Shown piece by piece: positions 42,593 through 51,873 of a stretch of DNA of 64,000 nt; the stretch's first letter is position 1, and each line of letters opens with the position of its first letter. The notes below the pieces were generated by a model. That model did not search any database and was not told the DNA's origin. It worked only from the letters and a program-made list of their open reading frames with translations. Source of the stretch: Clostridiales bacterium (GTDB taxonomy: Bacteria; Bacillota; Clostridia; Saccharofermentanales; Saccharofermentanaceae); contig JAFWMQ010000009.1 of assembly GCA_017510605.1 (NCBI GenBank), forward strand, positions 1-64,000, given 5' to 3'. Position numbers and translations under genes: made by a program.

Positions 42593-42664
42593 AGCAAAAA
42601 ATGTACAAAATACTCAAAAAAAGCAAGAAATGTATAGTTACAGGGTAATTGTAGCAAGAAATGT
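42593..42664 (+). promoter_or_regulatory. Three AGCAA(G/A)AAATGT direct repeats upstream of the binding-protein gene
   Basis: Copies at 42593-42604 (AGCAAAAAATGT), 42622-42633 and 42653-42664 (AGCAAGAAATGT), 29 and 31 bp apart, about three helical turns. AraC-family activators bind such direct repeats, and an AraC gene lies 3.6 kb downstream of them. The rest of 42374-42749 holds no gene. A TTGACT (about 42692) and AAGGAGG precede ATG 42750. Confidence 0.5.
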
Positions 42665-42749
42665 GGAGAAACAGTTTGCGTTTTTGACTAATATTTACCT
42701 TGTAGAAGGGCGAAAACGCCCCGAACAATTATTTTAAGGAGGAAACTTT

Positions 42750-44192
42750 ATGAAAAAGGTTATTGCCAGTGTTCTTTCTGTAGCAATGGTTGCAGCTATT
42801 GCAGCAGGTTGTACAACACAGCCTACAGACGCTACAGCAGGCACAACATCAGGTGGTAATGAGACAGATGCAACAGATGCTACTGATGCAACTGATGCTA
42901 CTGAGACTGAGGCAGACGACAATGTTAAGTCTTACGGAACAGGTGCTGAGCACGTAAATCTGTGGTCATTCACAGATGAGATCCCTAACATGGTTGCTTA
43001 CTACATTTCTCAGAACCCTGACTTCGGTGAGAAGTACACATTTGATTGTACAATCATCGCTACAGACGGTGGTGCTTATCAGCAGGCACTCGACGCAGCT
43101 CTCGTAGCTGGCGGCGACACAGCTCCTGATATGTATGCAGCAGAGGCAGCTTTCATCCTCAAGTATTCACAGGGTGATATGGCTCAGTATGCAGCTCCTT
43201 ACAAGGATCTCGGTATCGATGTAGATGCTAAGATCGCTGATGCTCAGATTGCTAACTACACAATCGAAGTTGGTACACGTGGCGGCGACCTCGTTGCTCT
43301 TGGTTATCAGGCAACTGGTTGCGCAATGATCTACAGCGCTTCTATCGCTGAAGATACATTCGGCACATCTGATCCTGCTGAGATCGAGAAGATCGTAGGT
43401 GCTGGTTCTGGTTCTTGGGATACTTTCTTCGAAGCAGCAGCTAAGCTCAAGGAGAAGGGCTATGCAGCAGTTTCCGGTGGCGGAGACATCTGGAATGCTT
43501 GCGAGAAGTCAGCAGACACAGCTTGGATCGTTAATGGTCAGCTCAACATCGACCCTAAGAGAGAAGCTTACTTCGATATCGCTAAGAAGCTTAAGGATGA
43601 GGGTCTTTCCAACGACACAACAGGTTGGACAGAGGCTTGGTATGCAGACATGAAGGGCGAAGGTGCTCAGAAGGTATTCGCATTCTTCGGACCTGCTTGG
43701 CTCATCAACTACGTTATGATCGGTAACTGCGGCGGTACACAGGCTGGTGAAGGAACATACGGTGACTGGAGAGTTTGCGCTCCGCCGGTAGGCTTCTTCT
43801 GGGGCGGCACATGGGTTCTTGGAAACAAGGATACAGACAACAAGGAAGCTGTAGCTACAATCATCGAGTGGATCACTCTTGACACATCTGAGACTGGTCT
43901 CCAGTATCTCTGGGCTAACGACAAGATGGGCAACGGCGCTAAGGATACAGTTGCTTCTGCAACAGTTATGGCTAAGTCTGATGGTGCTCTTGACTTCTGC
44001 GGTGGTCAGAACGTATTCCCTGCATTCATCGATGGTAACAAGTATGCTTCTGCTAAGGCTATGACTCAGTATGATGAGACAATCAACAGCTACTTCACAG
44101 ACGCAGCTAACCAGTATGCTCAGGGCGAACTCGACAGAGACGCTGCTATGGATGCTTTCAAGACAAACGTAACAGATAACCTCTCTTTCTAA
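42750..44192 (+). CDS. Carbohydrate ABC transporter substrate-binding lipoprotein
   Basis: A 480-residue family 1 extracellular solute-binding protein. Signal peptide with lipobox 'AIAAGC' (Cys near residue 21), then a low-complexity linker with DAT repeats ('NETDATDATDATDATETE'), then the binding domain ('VNLWSFTDEIPNMVAYYI', 'DTAPDMYAAEAAFI', 'KVFAFFGPAWLINYVMIGNC', 'WGGTWVLGNKDTDNKEA'). It probably binds an oligosaccharide at the cell surface and delivers it to the two permeases encoded next. A terminator-like hairpin after the gene would make it more abundant than the permeases. Confidence 0.94.
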   Translation: MKKVIASVLSVAMVAAIAAGCTTQPTDATAGTTSGGNETDATDATDATDATETEADDNVKSYGTGAEHVNLWSFTDEIPNMVAYYISQNPDFGEKYTFDCTIIATDGGAYQQALDAALVAGGDTAPDMYAAEAAFILKYSQGDMAQYAAPYKDLGIDVDAKIADAQIANYTIEVGTRGGDLVALGYQATGCAMIYSASIAEDTFGTSDPAEIEKIVGAGSGSWDTFFEAAAKLKEKGYAAVSGGGDIWNACEKSADTAWIVNGQLNIDPKREAYFDIAKKLKDEGLSNDTTGWTEAWYADMKGEGAQKVFAFFGPAWLINYVMIGNCGGTQAGEGTYGDWRVCAPPVGFFWGGTWVLGNKDTDNKEAVATIIEWITLDTSETGLQYLWANDKMGNGAKDTVASATVMAKSDGALDFCGGQNVFPAFIDGNKYASAKAMTQYDETINSYFTDAANQYAQGELDRDAAMDAFKTNVTDNLSF

Positions 44193-44217
44193 TAGCATCT
44201 AGTATTTGAATGCTGTG

Positions 44218-44254
44218 GCGGCAGGGTAGATCGGTATTTACCCTGCCGCTTTTT
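44218..44254 (+). terminator. Partial terminator between binding protein and permeases
   Basis: GCGGCAGGGTA pairs perfectly with TACCCTGCCGC around a 10-nt loop, followed by TTTTT. It is followed only 26 nt later by the permease gene of the same operon, which fits attenuation. Confidence 0.88.
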
Positions 44255-44279
44255 AAAACTTAGAGGAGGCTGACATTTA

Positions 44280-45248
44280 ATGAGAAACAAAAAATTAGTC
44301 GATTACTCAAAGTACGGATATATTTTTTCAATTCCATTTATCCTTACTTTCTGCATTTTTACCCTGTATCCGGTTATCTATACTTTATTAATCGGTTTTA
44401 CAGATTTGAAGGGCGCAGGTAATACCACATGGCATCTCCTGCCTTCAGTTGGTAAGAACTTGTTCACCAACTTTACGGATGTACTTACATCCTCAACATT
44501 CCATAAAGCATTTAGAAATACGTGGATCATCTGGATCATGAACTTTATACCTCAGATCGGTTTCGCTCTCCTGTTCACCGCTTGGTTTACAGACAGAAGA
44601 TCCAAGGTTAAGGGAACCGGATTGTTCAAGATCCTTTTCTACATGCCTAATATCATTACTGCAGCTACAATGGCTATCTTGTTCACAAAGCTGTTCGGTT
44701 ATCCTAAGGGAGCCATCAATGATATTCTTCTCGTATTCGGCAGATCAGAGGCTTATAACTTCGAGTCTAAAGAATGGCCAGTAAAAATAATCATCGCGTT
44801 CATTCAGTTCTTCCAGTGGTATGGACATACGATGGTTAACCTCACCGCAGGTGTTATCGGTATCAGCCCTGAGATTTTCGAGGCTGCAGAGATCGATGGT
44901 GCAAACAGAGTTCAGACCTTCTTCCAGGTCACGATTCCTTGTATCCGTCAGATCATGTTATTCGTACTTGTAACATCCCTTATCGGCGGTCTCAATATGT
45001 TCGATATTCCGCAACTTTATATTAGTACAAGATGTAATAATGCCGGTCTCACAACGAATATGTATATTCGTAACCAGGCATTCGGCGGAAGCTACATGTA
45101 CAACAGAGCAGCAGCTGCCAGCGTTATCTTGTTCATAGTTATCGTTGCTCTTTCTTCTATCCTGTTCTTTATCCTCAGAGATAAAGACGAAGCGAAGCTC
45201 AAGAAGCTCAAGAAGCAAGAGATGAGAGCTTTAAAGAAAGGTTTTTGA
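44280..45248 (+). CDS. Carbohydrate ABC transporter permease (MalF type)
   Basis: A 322-residue permease with six hydrophobic helices, beginning 'YGYIFSIPFILTFCIFTLYPVIYTLLIGF'. The EAA loop is 'EIFEAAEIDGANRVQTFFQVTIPCIRQI', and a Lys-rich cytoplasmic tail ends the protein. AGAGGAGG precedes the ATG. It works with the binding protein upstream and the second permease 11 nt downstream. The ATPase (MsmX-like, often shared) is not encoded in the window. Paralogue of 24490-25464. Confidence 0.94.
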   Translation: MRNKKLVDYSKYGYIFSIPFILTFCIFTLYPVIYTLLIGFTDLKGAGNTTWHLLPSVGKNLFTNFTDVLTSSTFHKAFRNTWIIWIMNFIPQIGFALLFTAWFTDRRSKVKGTGLFKILFYMPNIITAATMAILFTKLFGYPKGAINDILLVFGRSEAYNFESKEWPVKIIIAFIQFFQWYGHTMVNLTAGVIGISPEIFEAAEIDGANRVQTFFQVTIPCIRQIMLFVLVTSLIGGLNMFDIPQLYISTRCNNAGLTTNMYIRNQAFGGSYMYNRAAAASVILFIVIVALSSILFFILRDKDEAKLKKLKKQEMRALKKGF

Positions 45249-45259
45249 GGTGAGTAGAT

Positions 45260-46135
45260 ATGAGTGATAATACAGTAAGAACATCTTCTATCAAAAAGAA
45301 CGATACTGGTCTTAAAGTAGTTATTTACATTGTATCTATCTTCTTTTCGATCATGACGTTATTCCCGTTCATCATGATGTTTGCGAACTCATTCAAGAGT
45401 ACTTTTGAAATTCAGCAGAGTACTCTTACACTCTGGTCCGCTCATCCTTTCCAGAACTTCGCTAGGAACTGGTACATCATCAACAGTAAGGACTTCCACC
45501 CTATGACAGGTTTCTTGAATTCCTTGATTGTTGCTACATTCAGTACTATCCTTAACGTTTATTTCTCTTCACTTACCGCATATGCAATTACTGCCTATGA
45601 GTGGAAGCTTAGAGAAGCATTTAACTCAATGATCATTGCTATCATGATGATCCCGACAACAGTTACTACGATCGGTTTCTATCAGATGGTATACAAGCTC
45701 GGTTTGGTAAATAAGCTTTCAATGCTTATCATCCCTTCAATCGCAGTTCCTATGACAGTATTCTTCATGAGACAGTACCTTCAGGCTTCTCTCTCAATGG
45801 AGATCGTACAGTCAGCAAGAATTGACGGTGCAGGCGAGTTCAGAATCTTCAACCAGATCGTTGTTCCTCTCATGAAGCCCGCTATTGCTACACAGGCAAT
45901 CTTCGGTTTCGTTGGTTCTTGGAACAACCTCTTCATGCCGTTGATCCTCTTAACGGATAAGAACAAGAAGACTCTCCCTGTAATGGTCAGCTTGCTCAAT
46001 GGTGATATCTATAAGAAGGAGTACGGTTCAGTTTACTTAGGACTCTTTATTACAGTCCTTCCGCTCATCGTCGTTTATGCTTTCTTATCCAGATACATCG
46101 TTGAAGGTGTTGCATTGGGCGGTGTCAAGTCATAA
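45260..46135 (+). CDS. Carbohydrate ABC transporter permease (MalG type)
   Basis: A 291-residue permease with six helices. The EAA loop is 'QSARIDGAGEFRIFNQIVVPLMKPA', and the C-terminus is 'EGVALGGVKS'. It is strikingly similar to the product of 23498-24334 ('SARIDGAGEFRIFNQIV', 'LSSLTAYAITAYEWKLR' versus 'FSAMTAHAITSYKWKLR'), showing that the two transporter sets are paralogous. Ribosome site TGAGGTGAG. Last gene of the uptake operon, before a strong terminator. Confidence 0.94.
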   Translation: MSDNTVRTSSIKKNDTGLKVVIYIVSIFFSIMTLFPFIMMFANSFKSTFEIQQSTLTLWSAHPFQNFARNWYIINSKDFHPMTGFLNSLIVATFSTILNVYFSSLTAYAITAYEWKLREAFNSMIIAIMMIPTTVTTIGFYQMVYKLGLVNKLSMLIIPSIAVPMTVFFMRQYLQASLSMEIVQSARIDGAGEFRIFNQIVVPLMKPAIATQAIFGFVGSWNNLFMPLILLTDKNKKTLPVMVSLLNGDIYKKEYGSVYLGLFITVLPLIVVYAFLSRYIVEGVALGGVKS

Positions 46136-46196
46136 GACTTTTACCTCTCGAGTGACGGGATTCAGCTTTTAGCTGAGACAATCTACAAAACAATAC

Positions 46197-46240
46197 GCTG
46201 CGTCTTTGATCAAATGCCTCCTCAAAGACGCAGCTTTTTT
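46197..46240 (+). terminator. Terminator of the sugar-uptake operon
   Basis: GCTGCGTCTTTGA pairs perfectly with TCAAAGACGCAGC around an 11-nt loop, followed by six T. Confidence 0.95.
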
Positions 46241-46258
46241 ATGCATGAATTTAAGAGA

Positions 46259-46283
46259 AGAGGCTGCCACGAAGACAGCCTCT
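46259..46283 (-). terminator. Hairpin at the 3' end of the AraC gene
   Basis: AGAGGCTG pairs with CAGCCTCT around a 9-nt loop. Read on the minus strand it lies about 20 nt after the AraC stop and is followed by TTCTCTT, a modest T-run. Confidence 0.5.
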
Positions 46284-46304
46284 GATACTTTTCGAAAATT
46301 GCTT

Positions 46305-47234
46305 TTACGATTTCTTCTTGGATCTCTTGATCCTGTTCCTGAACTGTGAAGGGGAACACCCGTACTGTTTCTTGAAGCAGCGGCTCAGAGAAGTCAGATT
46401 GTTGAATCCGCAGGACAAAGCAATGTCACTGATCTGAAGGTCGGTGTCAGCAAGCTTTCTCTCAACTTCCTTGAGCTTTAATGTCGTCTGGTAGTCGTTG
46501 AAAGTCATGCCGGTATACTCTTTGAAGAGTCTTGCAAAGTGGAACTTTGAATAGCCGACATGAGTTGCAGCCTCATCCATCGATACATTCTCGGAACTGT
46601 GCATGGCGAGCCATTCAGCAAGTGACTTGAACTTGATGTATACTTCGCGCTGCTTGTCGTTCTGAATGACTACGAGGCTGTCTGAATAATCTTTCTTCAT
46701 GAGCATCCCGAAAACGTCCATAAGCTTACTGAAGATCGATATCTCCTTAACCGTTGTCGAGTAAAGAAAATACAGATCATTTATTTCCATGAACCTCTCG
46801 AAAATAAGACTGTAGACTTCCGGGTGTGTATCCGGAGTAATGAGAAGAGGTTCCCTGATGAGCTTCTGGAATTCATCGTAGTCGAATAAACCCTTAAGGA
46901 AATCAACATTAAACAGATATATGAACCTGATACCGGATCTTGTACCAGCAATCTTATGAAGCATATCCGGCGGTACAAAAAGGATCTCTTTTTCCTTAAG
47001 GATTATCGTTCTGTCATCAAAGATATATGTGTAGGACTTTTCAATTGGTATCGTGATCTCAAGACAACTGTGTCTGTGAACAGGATAGTCCTCAGAACGG
47101 TTGTTGTACCAGATACGCATATTGGAACCTGGAATGAAATCAACTTCTTCGACATCATTGCTGACGATCCTTCCGGCAAAACTGCCGATAGGCTGCTGAT
47201 ATTTTCCTGGTACTGAATTATCGTTGAATTGCAT
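46305..47234 (-). CDS. AraC-family transcriptional regulator
   Basis: A 309-residue regulator. An N-terminal cupin-like sensor region (about 40-140, 'VHRHSCLEITIPIEKSYTYIFDD', 'EILFVPPDMLHKI') would bind a sugar. The C-terminal pair of HTH motifs (about 205-305) includes 'VSMDEAATHVGYSKFHFARLFKEYTGMTFNDYQ' and 'ISDIALSCGFNNLTSLSRCFKKQYGCSPSQFR'. ATG 47234 with AAGGATGGGG upstream is chosen; the longer frame from 47339 lacks a ribosome site. It lies between the uptake operon and a divergent GH3 gene, so it likely controls both in response to a plant oligosaccharide. Confidence 0.92.
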   Translation of the reverse strand: MQFNDNSVPGKYQQPIGSFAGRIVSNDVEEVDFIPGSNMRIWYNNRSEDYPVHRHSCLEITIPIEKSYTYIFDDRTIILKEKEILFVPPDMLHKIAGTRSGIRFIYLFNVDFLKGLFDYDEFQKLIREPLLITPDTHPEVYSLIFERFMEINDLYFLYSTTVKEISIFSKLMDVFGMLMKKDYSDSLVVIQNDKQREVYIKFKSLAEWLAMHSSENVSMDEAATHVGYSKFHFARLFKEYTGMTFNDYQTTLKLKEVERKLADTDLQISDIALSCGFNNLTSLSRCFKKQYGCSPSQFRNRIKRSKKKS

Positions 47235-47404
47235 TAAGTCCCCATCCTTAAACGTCAATGTCTCAATTCTAAAGGGTGTAGCCCCCTTTTTCAAGGCAAA
47301 ATAGCAAAATCGGTATAATAAAAGCAACATCCGCGACAAGAATTGTTCGAAAAATCTATTATAATTATCAAAGAAATACTATTCCCGACAGGAGAAAACG
47401 CACT

Positions 47405-49498
47405 ATGGACAGAGAGAAAGCCGTTAAAAGAGCTGAAGAATTAGTAGCAAAAATGACTGTTGAAGAAGCTGCTTCGCAATTGAGATACGATTCTCCGGCG
47501 ATAGAGAGACTCGGTATCCCGGAATATAACTGGTGGAACGAGACACTGCACGGTGTGGCAAGAGCAGGAACTGCAACGAGTTTTCCCCAGGCTATCGGAC
47601 TTGGAGCCACATTTGATCAGGAACTGCTCGGTGAAGTAGGAGAGATCTGCGGCAATGAGGGCCGTGCAAAATACAATGAGTACAAGGCTCAGGAAGACCG
47701 CGATATATATAAGGGGCTGACATTTTGGTCTCCTAACGTAAATCTTTTCAGGGATCCCAGGTGGGGAAGAGGACAGGAGACATATGGAGAAGATCCGGTC
47801 CTCATCTCAAGGCTCGCAGTGCCTTTCATCGAGGGACTTCAGGGCGACGGAGAATATATGAAGACAGCGGCATGCGCAAAGCATTTCGTCGTTCATTCAG
47901 GCCCTGAGGCTGTAAGACACCAGTTCAATGCAATATGCTCTGATAAGGATCTTAATGAGACTTATCTTCCGGCATTTGAAGCGTGTGTCAGGGAAGCAAA
48001 AGTAGAGTCTGTAATGGGTGCTTACAACAGGACCAACGGTGAGCCTTGCTGCGGACATTCCTATCTTAAAGATATTATCCGCGACAAATGGCAGTTCGAG
48101 GGCCACATCGTCTCAGACTGCTGGGCAATAAGAGATTTCCATGAGAATCACAAGGTCACTAAGACGATAGAGGAAAGTGCCGCTCTCGCGCTTAAGAAAG
48201 GCTGTGATCTTAACTGCGGCTGTACTTATATCCACCTTATGAAGGCATACAATCAGGGCCTTGTTTCTGAGAAAGATATCAGGACGGCAGCAGTAAGGCT
48301 TTTCACCACAAGATTCATTCTCGGTATGTTCAACGAGACTGAATTTGACGGTCTGACTTATCTTGATGTAGAGACGAAAGAGAATCTTGCAGTTGCTAAG
48401 AGGGCATCTGATGAGAGCATAGTCCTCCTCAAGAATGACGGAATACTTCCTATCGATAAGAACAGGAATAAGGTAATAGCCGTAATCGGCCCTAACGCCG
48501 ATTCCAGAGCGTGCCTCATCGGTAACTACTATGGAACATCATCAGAGTACATAACGGCCTTAGAGGGCATCAGGAGCGCTGCAGGAGACGATATGAGGAT
48601 CCTCTACTCCGAAGGCTGCGACCTGAGCCTTACGAAGCCTGATAACCTTTCACGTGAATATCACAGACTTGCAGAAGCAAAAGCTGTAATGAACAGGTCT
48701 GATCTTGTCATTCTGGTTATCGGTCTTAACGAAAATCTTGAAGGCGAGGAAGGCGACGAGGGTAACCAGTATAAGTCAGGCGATAAGCCGGATCTCTTGC
48801 TCCCTAAGACCCAGCGCAAACTGATCGATACTGTTATCGCATCCGGCAAGCCTTTTATTACAGTTGTAATGGCCGGCTCTGCCTTGGATCTCAGTGTTCT
48901 TAACGATAAGTCATCAGCTGTTCTCCAGGCATGGTATCCGGGCGCCAGAGGCGGTCAGTCGATAGGCGATATCCTTTTCGGCAAGGTAAATCCTTCCGGT
49001 AAGCTCCCTGTCACTTTCTATAAGGACACTAACGATCTTCCTGACTTTGAGGATTACTCCATGAAGGGCAGGACATACCGTTATCTCGAGACAGAACCGC
49101 TCTATCCGTTCGGATTTGGTCTTATTTACGGAAATATTGATATCACATCTGCCGGTTTTGAGGGTGAAGATCCCAAGAACAGCGGACTTACTGTTAAGGT
49201 TGATGTAAGCAACACCGGAGATATTGCAGCTTCTGAGGTTATTCAGGTCTATATGAAGGCTGATGATCCAAATGAAGTCAAGAATACAAGGCTCGCAGCG
49301 TTTACAAGAGTTGATCTGGGTGCAGGAGAGACAGGTTCAGTCGAGATTCCTGTATCTGCCGAGAGCTTCAAGGTCGTAAATGATGCAGGAGAGAGGGTCG
49401 TTCCGGAAGGAAAAGTCGATATTTATGTAGGATTCGGTCAGCCTGATGAGCTCACTGAGAGACTGACAGGAAAGAAAGCTTATAGCTTTACTGTTTGA
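47405..49498 (+). CDS. Glycoside hydrolase family 3 (beta-xylosidase/beta-glucosidase)
   Basis: A 697-residue cytoplasmic GH3 enzyme without signal peptide. The (beta/alpha)8 domain has 'WWNETLHGVAR', 'LTFWSPNVNLFRDPRWGRGQETYGEDP', the KH-F motif (159-161) and the nucleophile D238 in 'HIVSDCWAI'. The second alpha/beta domain has 'VIAVIGPNADS' and the acid-base region 'GEEGDEGNQ'. A fibronectin-III-like C-terminal domain ('YMKADDPNEVKNTRLAAFTRVDLGAGET') ends it. 'WWNETLHG' and 'SDCWAI' favour the xylosidase branch. ACAGGAG precedes the ATG. Divergent from the AraC gene. Confidence 0.94.
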   Translation: MDREKAVKRAEELVAKMTVEEAASQLRYDSPAIERLGIPEYNWWNETLHGVARAGTATSFPQAIGLGATFDQELLGEVGEICGNEGRAKYNEYKAQEDRDIYKGLTFWSPNVNLFRDPRWGRGQETYGEDPVLISRLAVPFIEGLQGDGEYMKTAACAKHFVVHSGPEAVRHQFNAICSDKDLNETYLPAFEACVREAKVESVMGAYNRTNGEPCCGHSYLKDIIRDKWQFEGHIVSDCWAIRDFHENHKVTKTIEESAALALKKGCDLNCGCTYIHLMKAYNQGLVSEKDIRTAAVRLFTTRFILGMFNETEFDGLTYLDVETKENLAVAKRASDESIVLLKNDGILPIDKNRNKVIAVIGPNADSRACLIGNYYGTSSEYITALEGIRSAAGDDMRILYSEGCDLSLTKPDNLSREYHRLAEAKAVMNRSDLVILVIGLNENLEGEEGDEGNQYKSGDKPDLLLPKTQRKLIDTVIASGKPFITVVMAGSALDLSVLNDKSSAVLQAWYPGARGGQSIGDILFGKVNPSGKLPVTFYKDTNDLPDFEDYSMKGRTYRYLETEPLYPFGFGLIYGNIDITSAGFEGEDPKNSGLTVKVDVSNTGDIAASEVIQVYMKADDPNEVKNTRLAAFTRVDLGAGETGSVEIPVSAESFKVVNDAGERVVPEGKVDIYVGFGQPDELTERLTGKKAYSFTV

Positions 49499-49528
49499 GC
49501 AAAAAACACGCAAAACCGCTTGAATACG

Positions 49529-49562
49529 GGCTTTGTAACATTGTTACAGAGCCTGCTTTTTT
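49529..49562 (+). terminator. GH3 terminator containing a TGTAACATTGTTACA palindrome
   Basis: GGCTTTGTAAC pairs with GTTACAGAGCC (one G-U) around ATT, followed by TGCTTTTTTG. The palindrome shared with three other loci (49534-49548) forms the top of this hairpin, so here it may only be part of a terminator. Confidence 0.8.
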
Positions 49563-49601
49563 GTTAATTGGAAGATTTTTCGTTTCCCGGAGTAACAGCT
49601 T

Positions 49602-50195
49602 TTACCAACCGAAAAGTAGTCTGATAAGCACATCACCAAACAAAGCGGAAATGCCGAGACCATAAGACAGGAAAGGTGCGATCCTGAGCTTGGATTTAAA
49701 ACCGGCTTTTTTGCGCAGCAGAAGATAGATTCCATATAATCCTGCAAAAAACATCCCGATTACAACACCCACAAGGCAGCCCTTCCATCCGAGATAAAGC
49801 CCTCCAGCAGCCATGAGCTTAATATCACCGCCGCCGAACGCGCCCTTTATCAGAAGGGCTATCACAAGCATCGGAACCGATACACAAACAGCTCCGATCA
49901 GATGAGGCAATGCAGTGGATAACGACACAGATTCGGTGACGAAGTAATTAACGACTCCAAGTACTGCTATCAGCAGGATGATAAGATCCGGAACGATTCC
50001 GTCATTGATGTCAGCCACTGCACAGGCGACCAGTAACAATAAAAAGAGTGAAGAGATTATTCCAAAAGCCGTGAATCCGCCTACATAAAGGCCTGCAAAA
50101 ACAGCAACCGCCGCCAAAATATAAAACATTGGCGACGGAATGCTCTTAAGATCATTTATAAAGCCTTTTGAAGCTTTGGACTCGTCAGTCGTCAT
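49602..50195 (-). CDS. Prepilin peptidase (A24 family, no methylase domain)
   Basis: About 197 residues, polytopic, with the two catalytic aspartates of A24 peptidases: 'CAVADINDGIVPD' and 'GGGDIKLMAAGGLYLGW' (GxGD). The N-terminal N-methyltransferase domain and zinc-binding cysteines of full PilD are absent, so it may cleave without methylating, or a separate methylase exists. The Met at 50195, inside the end of the ATPase gene, is preferred over 50246. Last gene of the pilus operon. It would process the giant prepilin at G21/F22. Confidence 0.9.
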   Translation of the reverse strand: MTTDESKASKGFINDLKSIPSPMFYILAAVAVFAGLYVGGFTAFGIISSLFLLLLVACAVADINDGIVPDLIILLIAVLGVVNYFVTESVSLSTALPHLIGAVCVSVPMLVIALLIKGAFGGGDIKLMAAGGLYLGWKGCLVGVVIGMFFAGLYGIYLLLRKKAGFKSKLRIAPFLSYGLGISALFGDVLIRLLFGW

Positions 50196-51870
50196 AGTAG
50201 GCGACACGCTCAAGTTCTTCGAAAGTTGTGATTCCCTGCTCGACAAGAGCTATGGCTGCCTGCTTCAGGGTAACCATGTTCTGTTCCTTAATCGCGTATT
50301 GCTTCATATCCTCAGCTTCAGCTCCGGCAGTGATCATTTTACGCATTTGCTTATCAACCACGAGGACTTCATGAATGGCTGTACGTCCGAGGTAACCGGA
50401 ACCGTGGCACTGTCCGCAGCCGACAGCTTTTCGGGCGTTGGGAATATCATGACCTACAAACTCGATCTGTCTTTCGGTAAGAGGCTCAATGCGTGCGCAA
50501 TAAGGGCATACCTTACGCATAAGTCTTTGAGCGACGACACCGACCAAAGCAGATGAGAGCATGTAAGGCTCTGCACCGATATCAACGAGTCTGACGATAG
50601 TGGAAGCAGCGTCGTTGGTATGGAGCGTTGACAATACGAGGTGGCCTGTAACTGCCGCTCTGATTGAGATGGATGCTGTCTCGGCATCACGGGTCTCACC
50701 GACCATGATGACGTCAGGGTCCTGACGCATGAGGGCTCTGAGGCCTACTTCGAATGTAAGGCCTGCAGTAGGGTGGACCTGTACCTGGTTAAGACGCGGC
50801 AGGTTCTTCTCGACAGGGTCTTCGATAGTACTGATATTGATCGGCTTCTGCGAAAGTGATTCAAGAGCCATATATAGCGTTGTAGACTTACCTGAACCCG
50901 TAGGACCAGTAATGTAAATAAGTCCGTTAGGAGACATAAGCATTGTAAGGAACTTCTTATAACATTCGGGTGTCATACCGAATGTGGAGTTGTTATCGAT
51001 GTGTACGGCTGACATGATAAGACGCATAACGACTTTCTCACCGAATACCGTAGGGATAACGTTTACACGCACGTTGATGATCTGTCCCTGGATCCTAACA
51101 CGGAAGTGACCGTCCTGAGGGATACGTCTCTCGGCGATATCCATCTCGCCCATGATCTTGATTCTTGCAACAAGTGAATCCTGAACGTTTTTCTGAAGCT
51201 GGATATAGTCGATAAGAGTACCGTCGATACGCATTCTGACAACAACATTCTGCTCGAAAGGTTCGATGTGGATATCAGAAGCATTATCCTGGAAAGCCTT
51301 ATCCAGAAGTGAGTTAACGAGGTTGATGATAGGAGCATCATCGGCACCTGCACTGGTATCAATGACGAGCTCATCGATATTCATGCCTGCCGTGTTGGCG
51401 TTGGCATTCTCTGCGGCCATCTGGGCCTTGATGCCGGCATACTGATAATCGATAGCGTTCTTAAGGACATGTTCCTGAGCGATAACAGTCTTTATAGGCA
51501 TACCGATCGTCTGCCTGATATCCTCGATCGCATACAGGTTAAGAGGATCGTTAACAGCGAGGATAACCTCGCCGTTTTCCTGGCCGATAGGGAGCATTAT
51601 ATACTGCTCGGCCATCTGCTTAGGTATGAGTTTTACCGTATCAACATCGATCGCATATGAAGAAAGATCGATAAGCTGCATATCAAGTCTGTTGGCAAGT
51701 GCCGAGAGCATCTGTTCTTCGGTAACATAACCAATCTCGATCAGGACCTGACCGATTCTCTTGCCGCCTGACTGTTTCTGGATACCAAGAGCTTCTTTAA
51801 GCTGATCGTCGGTGATATACCCGTTCTGGACCAGAAGATCACCTATACGAATCTTTGAATTATCTGCCAT
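50185..51870 (-). CDS. pilB: Type IV pilus/type II secretion assembly ATPase (PilB/GspE)
   Basis: A 561-residue hexameric ATPase: an MshEN-type N-terminal region (about 1-150), then the secretion ATPase core with Walker A 'TGPTGSGKST' (321-330), Asp box 'IEDPVEKNLPRLNQVQVHPTAGLTFEVGLRALMRQDPD', Walker B 'IMVGETRDAETA', His box 'GHLVLSTLHTNDAAST' and a tetracysteine zinc site 'CPYCARI...CGQCHGSGYLGRTAIHEV'. GGAGGGATGATTT precedes the ATG. It powers pilin polymerisation. No PilT retraction ATPase is in the window, so the pilus may be extension-only or pseudopilus-like. Confidence 0.97.
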   Translation of the reverse strand: MADNSKIRIGDLLVQNGYITDDQLKEALGIQKQSGGKRIGQVLIEIGYVTEEQMLSALANRLDMQLIDLSSYAIDVDTVKLIPKQMAEQYIMLPIGQENGEVILAVNDPLNLYAIEDIRQTIGMPIKTVIAQEHVLKNAIDYQYAGIKAQMAAENANANTAGMNIDELVIDTSAGADDAPIINLVNSLLDKAFQDNASDIHIEPFEQNVVVRMRIDGTLIDYIQLQKNVQDSLVARIKIMGEMDIAERRIPQDGHFRVRIQGQIINVRVNVIPTVFGEKVVMRLIMSAVHIDNNSTFGMTPECYKKFLTMLMSPNGLIYITGPTGSGKSTTLYMALESLSQKPINISTIEDPVEKNLPRLNQVQVHPTAGLTFEVGLRALMRQDPDVIMVGETRDAETASISIRAAVTGHLVLSTLHTNDAASTIVRLVDIGAEPYMLSSALVGVVAQRLMRKVCPYCARIEPLTERQIEFVGHDIPNARKAVGCGQCHGSGYLGRTAIHEVLVVDKQMRKMITAGAEAEDMKQYAIKEQNMVTLKQAAIALVEQGITTFEELERVAYYDD

Positions 51871-51873
51871 AAA

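Noticed and set aside
49534..49548. The third TGTAACATTGTTACA copy as an operator of the prepilin peptidase
   Set aside because: It forms the stem top of a convincing GH3 terminator and lies downstream of both flanking genes, so a regulatory role at this site is weak.
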